Shown here piece after piece: positions 45,192-53,958 of a stretch of 64,000 nt of DNA (the stretch's first letter is position 1; every line of letters starts with the position of its first letter). Source of the stretch: WHSW01 sp963767475 (GTDB lineage: Bacteria; Actinomycetota; Thermoleophilia; Solirubrobacterales; 70-9); NCBI GenBank assembly GCA_963767475.1, contig CAVYEI010000002.1, positions 620,001 to 684,000 of the forward strand, in the 5' to 3' direction. Both the position numbers and the translations under genes were made by a program. The notes beneath the pieces are model-generated. The model was given only the letters and a program-made list of their open reading frames with translations. It had not been told where the DNA came from and did not search any database.

Positions 45192-46574
45192 ATGCCGCCG
45201 TTCGTGATCACGAAGAAGGTGCTCGAGCAGGAGGCGCGGATCCTCGGCGACGAGCTCTACCTGAAGGAGCGGTCGGTCTTGCTCGAGTTCATCGAGCAAC
45301 TCCGCGGCGCGGAGTCATCGCAGGACTTCCACGCCCTGCACATTTCGCTGATCGGTCGGGCGAAGGCCCGCCAGGAGGTCGCCGACGAGATCAAGGCCGC
45401 CAAGAGCCAGCACGCGCTGCGGATCAAGAACCTCGTCAAGCAGACACCCAAGCCGATCGGCGAGATCTCGGCTGAACAGCGCCACCTCGAGTTCCGCGAC
45501 CACCAACTTCGCGTGAACGGCGCCCTTCGCTGGTTGACGCTGACCATCGGTGACGGGCTCGCCTGGCGCGCCCTCAACTACGACCGTGCGGGGATGGGTG
45601 TCCTCGGCCAAGGTGAACGGGTCGCCCGCTTCGCCGACAAGGCCGGCTTCGATGCCGAGGCCAACCAGATCGGCGCGCTCTGGGACGAGGGGGTCTTTGC
45701 CATCCACAACGACCTGACCACCTGCCTGCGTCACGGAGACGTGACCGCGATCCCGGCCCCATCCGCGCGCCACGAAGAACCGCCAGATCGAGATCTTCGA
45801 GGTCAAGGCCAGCGAAATCCTCCAGGAGGACTCGCCGCAGCTCGTCCGCCTAGAGGAGGCGACCGCGCTTCTTAATGAGGGTCAGGTCTGCGCGCCGGCG
45901 GGCGGCGGGACAACGTGCATCGGCTCGACATCCCGTACCGGACTCACCTGGCGAACCTGCGCGACCTCAGCCGCAAGGCGCGCAAAGAGGGCTACGCGGC
46001 CGCGCGGGTCGGCGCTGGCTGTTGGGTGCTGGTCAGCAACCTTTCCGCCTGGCAGGACGACGTCGACGCCCTGGCGAAACTCGACCTCGAAAGCCAAAAT
46101 CGGATCGGCTGGCCCACGGGAGGCCAGAAGGCGTTTGAGTTTCTCTCGGCGGCCCGCCGGATTCGTGACCGGCGGGAGAGCTACTCGTCGCTGGCCCCGC
46201 TCTCGATCTTCCCGCTTGACCCCGAGGACGTCGTCGACACGATGATGGGCCTACTCAATTTCAAGATCGCCATTTCCGGCGTGGAGCTCGAGAAGGCGTT
46301 TGCGAAGCGTGGCATCCGCGCGGAGGTAGCCGTCCCGCCCCGCTCAGCGGACCACTTCCTCCAGGCCACTAAGCGCTACGGCATGATCGAGCGCACGGTC
46401 CTGCCCTCGCCCCAGCTCCGCGAGCAGATGCTCGTCGAACTGATGACCCCCGAGTGCGCGGTCAAGTCGACCGAGGCCCTGCTCGACGAGATGCCCGAGC
46501 ATGAGGAGGGAATCGCCCAGGCCAACTTCGTCTCCTTCGCCGACGAGATCAAGGTCTGGGAGAACTACGGCTGA
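45192..46574 (+). CDS. probable PD-(D/E)XK nuclease-like protein, two compensating frameshifts
   Basis: About 460 residues. Coding starts at ATG 45192 (PPFVITKKVLEQEARILGDE), leaves frame near 45760 and returns near 45910, giving the last 220 residues (ARKEGYAAARVGAGCWVLVS ... IKVWENYG). The bridging frame reads RATKNRQIEIFEVKASEILQ and RLEEATALLNEGQVCAPAGG. One extra C in CCCC near 45760 and one missing G near 45908 would restore a single gene. FAIHNDLTTCLRHGDVTAIP followed by IEIFEVKAS has the D ... ExK layout of PD-(D/E)XK nucleases. It may be a defence nuclease. The N-terminal 170 residues and C-terminal half are unfamiliar. Confidence 0.55.
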
Positions 46575-47038
46575 GGACCTGGCGCGCCCCGCGAACTTGT
46601 CGCGTCTCGGGGATCCCCACCGATGCACTCGCGGAGGGCACAATGGGCATCGCCGGCTCGCTGTCGCAACCGCGTGAACACGAAAGTCGAGCCGGGCCGC
46701 AAGCGGGATACCCCCTTCCATGCCACGTGGACTCGAATCGGGCTCCCGATCTGCCGGCGGGTCGCCCTCGACGTGGGCGCACGCGGGTGCAGCCCGGCCG
46801 GATCAGGATGCAGCCCATGACCGGCGCGAGCGGCGCGAGGCCCCGGACCGCATACGCGTCCTCGCCAGGTACTCGGCGACCGTTTGGTCAGTGCGTCCTC
46901 GAACAGACCCGGCGCATCGTCGCGCTGCGCAATCCGCCGGCCCGGCGCACCGAATCTCCTCTACGCGTCCATCGCTATGTCGACGGGCAATCGAAGCGCG
47001 AGCCAACTTCACGGTTCGATCACCAAATAAAGTCGAAC
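46575..47038. other. no gene seen
   Basis: A 464-base gap between two convergent genes. Forward frames overlapping 46643-47245 are antisense to the HEPN gene and lack starts. A short run at about 46725-46745 looks slightly like a tRNA T-loop but does not fold. No clear terminator hairpin with a U-run was found. Confidence 0.45.
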
Positions 47039-47803
47039 TCAGAAGATGTTCTTGACGATGCGATCCGCGCCGTCGATGAGGTCTTGGACCTCCTCGGTAG
47101 TGGGCTCGCGCTCTTTGTCGTGGACGCAGTAGTTTCGGATGTCCGCAAAGCGCTGGATGCGTCGCCAGTCCGGGGTGGCGTAAACACCGCCGTCCTTCAA
47201 GGCATCGTTAACCCTGCCGAGGTTCGCGTTCTTACGCACGCCTAAATCGTGGCCGCCAGCGACCGTCTTGAGATGGCGCTCGAGGACGACGCCGGCGACG
47301 GCGCCCGCCGCGCGGAGATGATGCTTCTTGGCGAGATCGCGTGCTGTGTCGATCTCGTCGTCAAAGAGATCGGCCTGCAGAACGCTCTCGATGTCGCCAA
47401 GAAGCGAGTCGAGACCATCCTGAATAGCTTCAACAATCGCGATCTGCGACGAAAACCGGCTCATGGCCTGATTCGCCCAGCTCGGTTGCTTTCTCCCGGT
47501 GGCCGGCGTTAAGCCGGATATGTGGTCTTGGATCGTGTACGTCGAGAGCGTCATCTGTCGCTGCTTGGGATCGCGGAAGTACAGCTCGAACTCCTCCGCC
47601 CGCTCTGGCGCGAGCTGCCGCACGAGGGGAAGAGCCCGCGAGTACCAGCGGTGGTATCGATTCCCGAAGCTGAACTTCTTCTTCGGCCGCGTCTCTGACT
47701 CGGACCGCTCTGTCCAATAGTCCGCCTCGTCGACCGCGAGGTCCCATCCGTCGTCCACGACGGCGTCGACCCCCTTCTTGATTTCATCACGCTTCGATGC
47801 CAT
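47039..47803 (-). CDS. HEPN-domain protein, possible RNase
   Basis: A 254-residue protein from ATG 47803 (MASKRDEIKKGVDAVVDDGW). The C-terminal half is helical (LAKKHHLRAAGAVAGVVLER, HLKTVAGGHDLG) and carries RFADIRNYCVHDKEREPTTE. The RNYCVH there fits the Rx4H signature of HEPN RNases. HEPN proteins are common in toxin-antitoxin and phage-defence systems. No nucleotidyltransferase (MNT) antitoxin is adjacent. The N-terminal half has WYSRALPLVRQLAPERAEEF and is probably a sensor or partner domain. Confidence 0.6.
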   Translation of the reverse strand: MASKRDEIKKGVDAVVDDGWDLAVDEADYWTERSESETRPKKKFSFGNRYHRWYSRALPLVRQLAPERAEEFELYFRDPKQRQMTLSTYTIQDHISGLTPATGRKQPSWANQAMSRFSSQIAIVEAIQDGLDSLLGDIESVLQADLFDDEIDTARDLAKKHHLRAAGAVAGVVLERHLKTVAGGHDLGVRKNANLGRVNDALKDGGVYATPDWRRIQRFADIRNYCVHDKEREPTTEEVQDLIDGADRIVKNIF

Positions 47804-47931
47804 GGTCGCGAGGCTACCTGTGGGCGCGGCGCATTCCCGCACGGACCTTGGTCACAAATGCGGGTGAAGGCCAGCCTCCCTCACTGCCGACTCAACGCAC
47901 GACGGAGCAGCACGACGGCTGTCGCGGTAAT

Positions 47932-50900
47932 TCAAGTCGAGTCGAGCACCCTCTCTTTGAGCTGCGCAAATGTCATTCCCTCCGCTCGCGCTTGGAGAAC
48001 AACGGTCGACAGACTTGGCAAGCTGCGGTCAGGGCGCGCCGAGGCCAACTCCATGTAGAGGTCTCGCGTCAGTCGCACGCCTCGCCGATCTGCCTCTTCC
48101 CCCGTCACGCGTAGCGCTTCGATGCAGTGCTTCAAAGTCCAGCTTCGTCGCTGCGCTGGAAGCTCGCTGGCGAGGACTCGGGCTCTCCATTCAGGGAACT
48201 CGACGCCATGGCTTCGAGCGACCTTGTTGAGCTGGTTGGCGGCCGGCGCCTCGGGATGATCGCGACGGAAGGCCTCGTAATGATTCATGCTGAGAACCTG
48301 CCACGTGGGCAGGGTGGCGGCAGCTTGCCGAATAGCCCGCTCGCACTCGCGCTCGATCTTGGCGAAGGCCTCACGCCACGGCGAAAACCCGGAAACGGAC
48401 TCGGATAGCGCAAGCCACGGAGAGATGAACACGGCGGCGTAATGCGGAGCTACCTTTGGTTGGCGGCCGGGCTTGGACTTGTCACGATGCTGGCCGACGG
48501 CGAACGCCTCCAAGTACCGCTCCCAGCTTGAGACATGCCGGCGATCCCACCGGCGACGGCCCCGTGTTGTGGTGGTAGGGGGATCGAAATACCTACGTGT
48601 AAGTCGAGACTTACACGTAGGTCTTGCTTTGAGAGCGCGCACGCTCCTGCGCGGCCTCATGCCCGGTTCTGGCAACCCGGCGATTGGCGTCACTCGTTCA
48701 TCCGCCCCATCCCGCTTCCGATCCACGTCGTCCAGGCGGTCGGCGCCAGCATCGTTGCCAACCTCCCCTTCCGTCGTTCCCTCGACCTCGGGCCCGACCG
48801 CCACCACCCCATCTGTCTCGACGTCCTGTTCGTCGAGGTAGTTGACCAGGACGTGACCTGCCGCATCAAGTGGGCTGACCGGAAGCTGGGCCCGACCGGC
48901 CGTGGCTTCCTCGATGGCCCGGACTGGTGCCAGGGGCCCGAACAAACGGATCTCGATCTCGCCCTTGCCGTTTGGCTTGCTGCCGTCATCAGGTAGAACG
49001 TCCCGGACCCAGACCTCGCTCAGACACGCCTCGATTACCGCCATGCGGCGAACGCGGGCACGGGCGTCCTCAGGAACCTCCTCGGTCAGCACCTCGCGGA
49101 GCGCCTGTTTCAGCTCGTCGTGGCTTCGGCCGGGCATCGGAGCTCGCCGGCGACTGCGCCGGCTCGATTGGCGCTCGACCAGGTCGAGCTGATCCTTCTT
49201 GGCGTCAACCGCCTCGCTCAGGCTGTCGATCAGACTCAGCACCCTCGGCTCAGTTCCGTTACCTCGGGACGCTCGCTCGATGACCTCGCTGTGCAGATCG
49301 GCTATTTCAGACTCGAGATTCTCTATCTCCTCTCGAAGTCTGGTCTCATCATGCCCGTTGATGATCGCCGGCTCGGCCTGGGACTCGTCGCTTCGGGTGG
49401 CAGCGCTCCAAGCAGCTTGGACCTCTGGATCGTCGGCCAAACGCCAGAGCTCACGCACGACCGCCGGCTCGAGGATCCGCTGCGGCAATGCGTAGCGGCT
49501 ACCGCAGGGATTCTTCGGGACATGGATGTAGCAAGGGTCAGGGAGGTCGGGACGCCGGCCTTTCAGCAGATTGGGCAGCCGTCCATTCCTCTTATCGATC
49601 ACCTTCGAGCAGGCCTCATGGATGACCTTGATCCCGTTGAGACAGAAGGCGCCTACTGGAACGTTTGAATGCGGACCCTTCTGGCAAGCCAGCAGTTCGA
49701 TGTTGGCCTGGATCAGAGTCATTGGGATCCGCTCCGCCTCGGGGATCTGGGCCGGCTCGCACTCGACCAGATCGTCGGCGTCCCGGACGGTGTAGCGGCC
49801 GTCGGCGTAGATGGTGTCATGGAGCATGGAGCGGATCCGGTCCGGCGAAAGGTCGATCTTCCTCTCAGCCAACCACTCGTGCAGCACCTTTACTCCGCTT
49901 CGGCTGCTCGGGTTCTTGAGATCAGCCTGGAGCTCAACAGCGTCGCGGAACTTTTCGTGAATGAACTTAACCACCCACCACTGTTTGTCGTCCCACATCG
50001 GAAAGTTCTTGGGGCCGCGTTTGAAACCGAAAGGAAGTGCGCCTGGCCAACCGCGGCCTTCGTCTAGCCAGCGCCGGCGCTTGGCTCTGCTCATCTTGCG
50101 AACCAGCTTGTTCTTCTCCACCTGACCGAGGATCTGCGAGAAGGCCATCTGCAGCTGGTCGGAGTCGTTGTCCCAGTCGAGTGCGCGGTCGTTCTCGGCG
50201 AGCCACAGCTCGACTCCGCTGTCTTGGAGCTCGCGATAGATGGCGTAGGCCACATCCATGGCTCGGGCTACGCGATCGGCTTCGCGCATGGCCAGAAAGT
50301 GAACTTGGCCTAAGGCAATTTGCTCGAGGACGAACGAGAAGTCTTCGCGCTCATCGGCTCGGAGCTCGGAGTGATATTCGGTGCAAATGATCACGTGGCT
50401 GACTGGCAGCCGGTTACGCCGACACATCTCCCAGCAGTCGATCAGCTGACCGATATGGGTCTCGCCACCCTGCATCTCGTAACTGGAGAGGCGGACGTTG
50501 ATGATGCCGGGACCGCTCGCAGCCTCTGGCTCGTCCTGGCTTTCGCCAACCTGGGCGCCGTTGTCGCCAGCACCAGTCTGTCTCGAGCCGTTATCCCCAG
50601 CGCCATTCGGGCCCGGGCCGTTACCGTCAGCGCCGTTCTGGCTCGAGCCGCCGTTGCCATGCCTCAATGAGGACCCTTGGGGGGAAATCTGATCCAGGTC
50701 ACTCACATCAGCACCGGCTAGCAACGGCGGCTCCAGCCAGGGCCGGGCATTGACCTCATAGATCAAGGTCTTCGAGCCGGCAATGCCTCGAAGAGTTGCC
50801 ATCGGTTCGCCCAAGCGGGCCTGCGCTCGCCTGGTTGCTGTGGTCTCGGCGCCAATTAGCTGTTTGGGCATCCGACCACCGGTGCCCGGGCGCCTCGGCC

Positions 50901-51036
50901 GCTTCTTTGAACTCTGCTGACTCATAGCGCCAGAGCCTGCGTCAGCGCTCGCTCCCGCCGCCGCGCTTTTTGCTAACTGGTCGTCTTTGCGCCTTCTGGC
51001 GTGGTGATAAGGGTCCCGGATCAAGTCGTCGTCCAC
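47932..51036 (-). CDS. large serine recombinase with extra C-terminal DNA-binding-like region
   Basis: A 1,034-residue site-specific recombinase. The resolvase domain (about residues 175-320) has INVRLSSYEMQGGETHIGQL with the catalytic Ser near residue 184, then FLAMREADRVARAMDV and VRKMSRAKRRRWLDEGRGWP followed by GALPFGFKRGP. The recombinase domain, a zinc-finger-like region and a coiled coil (LREEIENLESEIADLHSEVI) follow. Unusual parts are an N-terminal arm of about 175 residues with Asn/Gly repeats, and, after residue 800, a tail with SWTLKHCIEALRVTGEEADR and FRRDHPEAPAANQLNKVA. That tail resembles homing-endonuclease-associated repeats. The tail begins next to a perfect palindrome at 48591. 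Start is GTG 51036 or ATG 50925. Confidence 0.82.
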   Translation of the reverse strand: MDDDLIRDPYHHARRRKDDQLAKSAAAGASADAGSGAMSQQSSKKRPRRPGTGGRMPKQLIGAETTATRRAQARLGEPMATLRGIAGSKTLIYEVNARPWLEPPLLAGADVSDLDQISPQGSSLRHGNGGSSQNGADGNGPGPNGAGDNGSRQTGAGDNGAQVGESQDEPEAASGPGIINVRLSSYEMQGGETHIGQLIDCWEMCRRNRLPVSHVIICTEYHSELRADEREDFSFVLEQIALGQVHFLAMREADRVARAMDVAYAIYRELQDSGVELWLAENDRALDWDNDSDQLQMAFSQILGQVEKNKLVRKMSRAKRRRWLDEGRGWPGALPFGFKRGPKNFPMWDDKQWWVVKFIHEKFRDAVELQADLKNPSSRSGVKVLHEWLAERKIDLSPDRIRSMLHDTIYADGRYTVRDADDLVECEPAQIPEAERIPMTLIQANIELLACQKGPHSNVPVGAFCLNGIKVIHEACSKVIDKRNGRLPNLLKGRRPDLPDPCYIHVPKNPCGSRYALPQRILEPAVVRELWRLADDPEVQAAWSAATRSDESQAEPAIINGHDETRLREEIENLESEIADLHSEVIERASRGNGTEPRVLSLIDSLSEAVDAKKDQLDLVERQSSRRSRRRAPMPGRSHDELKQALREVLTEEVPEDARARVRRMAVIEACLSEVWVRDVLPDDGSKPNGKGEIEIRLFGPLAPVRAIEEATAGRAQLPVSPLDAAGHVLVNYLDEQDVETDGVVAVGPEVEGTTEGEVGNDAGADRLDDVDRKRDGADERVTPIAGLPEPGMRPRRSVRALKARPTCKSRLTRRYFDPPTTTTRGRRRWDRRHVSSWERYLEAFAVGQHRDKSKPGRQPKVAPHYAAVFISPWLALSESVSGFSPWREAFAKIERECERAIRQAAATLPTWQVLSMNHYEAFRRDHPEAPAANQLNKVARSHGVEFPEWRARVLASELPAQRRSWTLKHCIEALRVTGEEADRRGVRLTRDLYMELASARPDRSLPSLSTVVLQARAEGMTFAQLKERVLDST
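48591..48622. repeat. perfect 32-base palindrome inside the recombinase gene
   Basis: Two 15-base arms, ACCTACGTGTAAGTC and its exact complement, are separated by two bases (GA). It is AT-richer than its surroundings and lies at the junction between the recombinase body and the extra tail. It has no U-run, so a simple terminator is unlikely. Confidence 0.9.
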
Positions 51037-51456
51037 CCCGCCTCACTGGCCGGCGCTTACCGCCCCGCTTTCGCTCAGCGTCGACCGAGCTGTAGTGAGC
51101 GCTGGCCTCGCTGTAGCCGATTGGTTCCCTTGCCGCCGCCAATTCAGCTCGAAGGGCGGCCAAGCCGGCCCCGCCTCCCGCAGGCAGAGGAACCGAACCT
51201 CTCGGCAGGCTTTGCTGCGGCTGGCCGAGAAGGATGGCGACCAGCGCCCGAGCCGAGCCAAGGCGCTCGAGACGCTCAAGACGCTCACGGCGCTCGGTCG
51301 ATCCGGTCTCAGAGCCTGGGTCCGCCCGCGGCCTGGGTCAGCCGCGCGCGCCGAGTTCATCCGCGTGCTTCGGGTCCGCCGCGAGCTCCGGTCAGCTCGG
51401 TCGTGCTCAGGGTCGTGGTTTGGCTGGTCGGGTTGGGAAGCGTTCGATTCGCTCAT
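50942..51456 (-). CDS. possible small gene upstream of the recombinase, frame disrupted
   Basis: ATG 51456 opens a frame MSESNASQPDQPNHDPEHDR. Coding character then seems to move to another frame reading RRERLERLERLGSARALVAI, ELAAAREPIGYSEASAHYSS and a basic end (GGKRRPVRRGG ... KKRGGGSER) that stops at 50942, overlapping the recombinase start. If joined, it would be a basic protein of about 165 residues. Low confidence; it could be noise in a low-complexity region. Confidence 0.3.
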
Positions 51457-51745
51457 GGTCTCGACCGTAAGTACCAACCAGGACCTGGTGCGATTGGCAG
51501 CGAGGCGGGTGCGGTTTCAGACCGAGCACACCACCGAGGCGGTCACGCTGTCGGCGCTGAATGCCCAGCCGAAAAGCCTGGACTTCGAACCGGTAAGGGC
51601 CGGACTGCGAAACCAGAGCCGACGAGATCTCCCGGGCGTTAGCGCCTATCCAGGCGATACGCCGCGGCGCGTTCCGGACACGGGTGCCAAGCGAATAAGT
51701 GCGAATCGGCTCGGGATCCAACCAGCCCAGCGCTGACAACTTCAC
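51407..51745 (-). CDS. hypothetical protein coupled to the metallopeptidase-like gene
   Basis: A 112-residue frame from ATG 51745, whose ATGA overlaps the stop of the gene at 51742. It begins MKLSALGWLDPEPIRTYSLG and includes NAREISSALVSQSGPYRFEV. The later half (GLKPHPPRCQSHQVLVG) is less convincing. Translational coupling and the operon position ahead of the recombinase support it. No family recognised. Confidence 0.4.
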   Translation of the reverse strand: MKLSALGWLDPEPIRTYSLGTRVRNAPRRIAWIGANAREISSALVSQSGPYRFEVQAFRLGIQRRQRDRLGGVLGLKPHPPRCQSHQVLVGTYGRDHERIERFPTRPAKPRP

Positions 51746-52440
51746 TTGATCCGCTTTGCGAGAGCCTCACTCCACGGCATCGTGTGGTCCAGGTCAAGTT
51801 GGTCATCTTCGAGGGCTAGGTAGGCCTCCCAAACCGGCGTAAGCACGCTGATCTCTTCCTTAGCCTCGGGAAACCTGGCCAGCAGGGTGTCGAGATCAGC
51901 GGCCAGGACCGTCCCCGCTAGCCGCCGTCCGGCAAAGGTGGTCGCGACCGGAGCCCACCCAAAGACGTCTGCGTCAGCTTCGATCGCAAAGTCGGCTTTG
52001 TTGTCCAATGCGTTGAACCGCAACCATGCTCGAGCGCGATCCCCAAAGTCGTCGACCATCCGACGCTCGAGGCGTATGTCCTCGAGGTAGTTGAGCGCCA
52101 GCGCGGTTTCTGAGTCGCCAGGATCGGCGATGCGCCGTGAGTGGATGGCGTGGCCCATCTCATGCCAGAAAGCAGCAGTCAGCCGCTGAGCCCAAAGCGT
52201 CCGGCCGATGTAGACCTCCTGCCCGGGCTCTAGGTAGTCGAGGACGATCTTGTGCGCCGATGGCTGGTAGTGCGACTCCTCGGTACCGAGTTCGATCGTC
52301 GGCGGATGGTGCGGAGCGAGCTCCGCCGCCAATGCCTCATAGAACGGGATGACCGGCGCTCGCGTCCCGTCGTACTCAAGAGCTGCGATCAACGGGGACA
52401 CCTCGGCCTTCTGGGCTGGCGGCAGTTCGACGGTCCACAT
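51742..52440 (-). CDS. zinc metallopeptidase-like protein (HExxH)
   Basis: A 232-residue protein from ATG 52440 (MWTVELPPAQKAEVSPLIAA). The motif FWHEMGHAIHSRRI gives HEMGH, a zincin active site, followed 20-30 residues later by LNYLEDIRLERRMVDDFG, where the Glu of EDIRLE is the likely third zinc ligand. Proteins with this pair of motifs occur in phages and integrative elements. Substrate unknown. It lies upstream of the recombinase on the same strand, as part of a probable element operon. Confidence 0.65.
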   Translation of the reverse strand: MWTVELPPAQKAEVSPLIAALEYDGTRAPVIPFYEALAAELAPHHPPTIELGTEESHYQPSAHKIVLDYLEPGQEVYIGRTLWAQRLTAAFWHEMGHAIHSRRIADPGDSETALALNYLEDIRLERRMVDDFGDRARAWLRFNALDNKADFAIEADADVFGWAPVATTFAGRRLAGTVLAADLDTLLARFPEAKEEISVLTPVWEAYLALEDDQLDLDHTMPWSEALAKRIK

Positions 52441-52684
52441 CGGGGCGCATTGTCCCGTTCTCGGCTGGGTCGGCACCGTCGGCCACGCCACTGCCCCGAT
52501 CGTCGGTCTGTCGGCCTGGGCTATTGCCGGTCAGCGCCCGGTAGCGAAGTATGAAGTTAAGCGCGCTCAGGTTCGGGAATCCGCCAGCATCGAGGATGGC
52601 GACGATGCGCTTAGCGCGCTCGTGGTCGGCGGCGGTCAGACCCGGGCCGGGGTTCGTCCTATCGGGCGTAGCCTCACTCACCAA
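52376..52684 (-). CDS. hypothetical protein overlapping the metallopeptidase-like gene
   Basis: A 102-residue frame from GTG/ATG 52684: VSEATPDRTNPGPGLTAADH, then ERAKRIVAILDAGGFPNLSA LNFILRYRAL, which looks like a folded helical unit. The rest is polar. It overlaps the start of the next gene by about 65 bases, so either the end is in the wrong frame or the downstream start is further in. Confidence 0.4.
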   Translation of the reverse strand: MVSEATPDRTNPGPGLTAADHERAKRIVAILDAGGFPNLSALNFILRYRALTGNSPGRQTDDRGSGVADGADPAENGTMRPDVDRRTAASPEGRGVPVDRSS

Positions 52685-52912
52685 GCTGACTCCTCCAGGA
52701 AGGGGCGGGCACCTGAGGGACGAAATCCGTGAGCGATGGCGCGACCACCCTGACTGGATCCGCAGACTTGTCGCACAGGGTGCTGGTAGAGAACATGCTC
52801 AACGCTCAAGCAGCGCACGCAGAACTGGTCGAGTTCTCGCCTAGCCGCCGCCCAAAGCGGCTCTCGTCCCGGTTCCGGCGGCACGAAAGCAAGCGGACCG
52901 ACGGCGGGGCCT

Positions 52913-53159
52913 GACGGACCCGATGGCAACGACGGCGAGGATCAGATATTTGGACAGGACGGCATTGGCTCCATGGAAGCGAATGCCGGCTCCGATGGAG
53001 TGTGGGGTGGGAATGACAACGACTACCTACTAACTGTCTCCGATGACAGCTCTGGCGGCGACACAGTTCGGGGCGAAGAGGGCGGGAACGATCACTGCTA
53101 CATCAATTGGTGGGACAGCTCCTTCAGCTGTGAGGACCTCCACATCCTGTCGTCGGAAG
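52913..53159 (+). pseudogene. fragment of an RTX-type calcium-binding repeat protein
   Basis: One forward frame reads GPDGNDGEDQIFGQDGIGSM, then GSDGVWGGNDNDYLLTVSDD and GGDTVRGEEGGNDHCYINWW, and ends with SCEDLHIL. These are decayed GGxGxDxLx-type repeats and the usual short Cys-containing end of such proteins. There is no signal peptide or start, so only the 3' part of the gene remains. Confidence 0.5.
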
Positions 53160-53570
53160 CTCGACGAGACCCGATCTCCCGTCCACGACGCCTGCGCCAG
53201 TTCCGTCCCGATTGGTTCGATCGGAACGGGTTGGCGCAGGCTGACTCCCGCGACCGCAATAGGGGCCGACGGCACGCCGCCGCGGACCGCCGCGCGAGGT
53301 CCAGCAACAATCCGCGGACACCACTCGTATATATGGGTAGATGAGTCCTTCAACGACCAGAGAGGCGGTGCCTCCGGTCGCGCTGCCGACCCGAGCCCAG
53401 GTGTAAGGCGACTGACGCCTACGCTGACCCGGTCTGAAGAACGTCGCCACACACAGGGCCCAGAAGCGCCAATAGCCCGCCGAGAACCCAACCCCTTGAG
53501 CGTCGCGACCAGGTTGACACTCCAACGCGTTCGTACGATCGCTGACCCAGCGGTCAGGCACAATGGAGTC
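53160..53570. other. no gene seen
   Basis: A 411-base stretch between the RTX fragment and the next gene. Frames here are poor in composition and lack starts with ribosome sites. Confidence 0.4.
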
Positions 53571-53915
53571 ATGAATCGAGAGTTTTCCCGCTCGCTGGTG
53601 ACAGAGAAGTCGGCCGACGCCGTAATCCACGAGGCGCTACAGACCCTCACGCGTTCGCTGAACCGCTGGGGCTACCGCCTGACCACTCAGACTTCAGCGG
53701 CGCTCACCTACGACCGCACCTACCGGCCGTGGTATGTCTGGGTGATTGGATTGGCTCTTACCCCGATGCTCATTGGAGTTGCGCTACTCATCCTCTGGAC
53801 GGAGACGGAGACAATCACCATCCTGGTGGATGACCGGGAGGGAGGGACCGCCGTTCTGGTCCAAGGGGAAGGCCCGAGCAAGGTCCGCGATGCGTTCGCG
53901 CGGATGGAGCTCTAG
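53571..53915 (+). CDS. small membrane protein
   Basis: A 114-residue protein from ATG 53571. The soluble N-terminal part (SADAVIHEALQTLTRSLNRW GYRL) looks like a beta-alpha unit with TYDRTYRPWYVWV before the membrane. One long hydrophobic segment follows (IGLALTPMLIGVALLILWTE), then ETITILVDDREGGTAVLVQG and a helix RDAFARMEL. The same kind of sequence before and after the membrane suggests a small two-sided protein of unknown role. Confidence 0.6.
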   Translation: MNREFSRSLVTEKSADAVIHEALQTLTRSLNRWGYRLTTQTSAALTYDRTYRPWYVWVIGLALTPMLIGVALLILWTETETITILVDDREGGTAVLVQGEGPSKVRDAFARMEL

Positions 53916-53958
53916 CAGCTAGGCGCTGACTTCGGTTCGCGGGTACCTGTGCGCGAGA

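Noticed and set aside
46715..46760. Possible tRNA 3' end (reverse strand GATTCGAGTCC) between two convergent genes
   Set aside because: The T-arm does not pair (A-C and C-A mismatches) and no acceptor stem, D-arm or anticodon arm can be built around it.
46643..47245. Forward 200-residue frame
   Set aside because: It overlaps the HEPN gene on the other strand and has no recognisable features or ribosome site.
48591..48622. Rho-independent terminator
   Set aside because: The hairpin lies inside a continuous coding frame, its loop would be only two bases, and no run of T follows on either strand.
50510..50670. Short tandem repeat array (Asn/Gly/Ala codons) that might be CRISPR-like
   Set aside because: It is a coding low-complexity stretch in the recombinase N-terminal arm (NGAGDNG-type repeats) with no constant repeat and spacer lengths.
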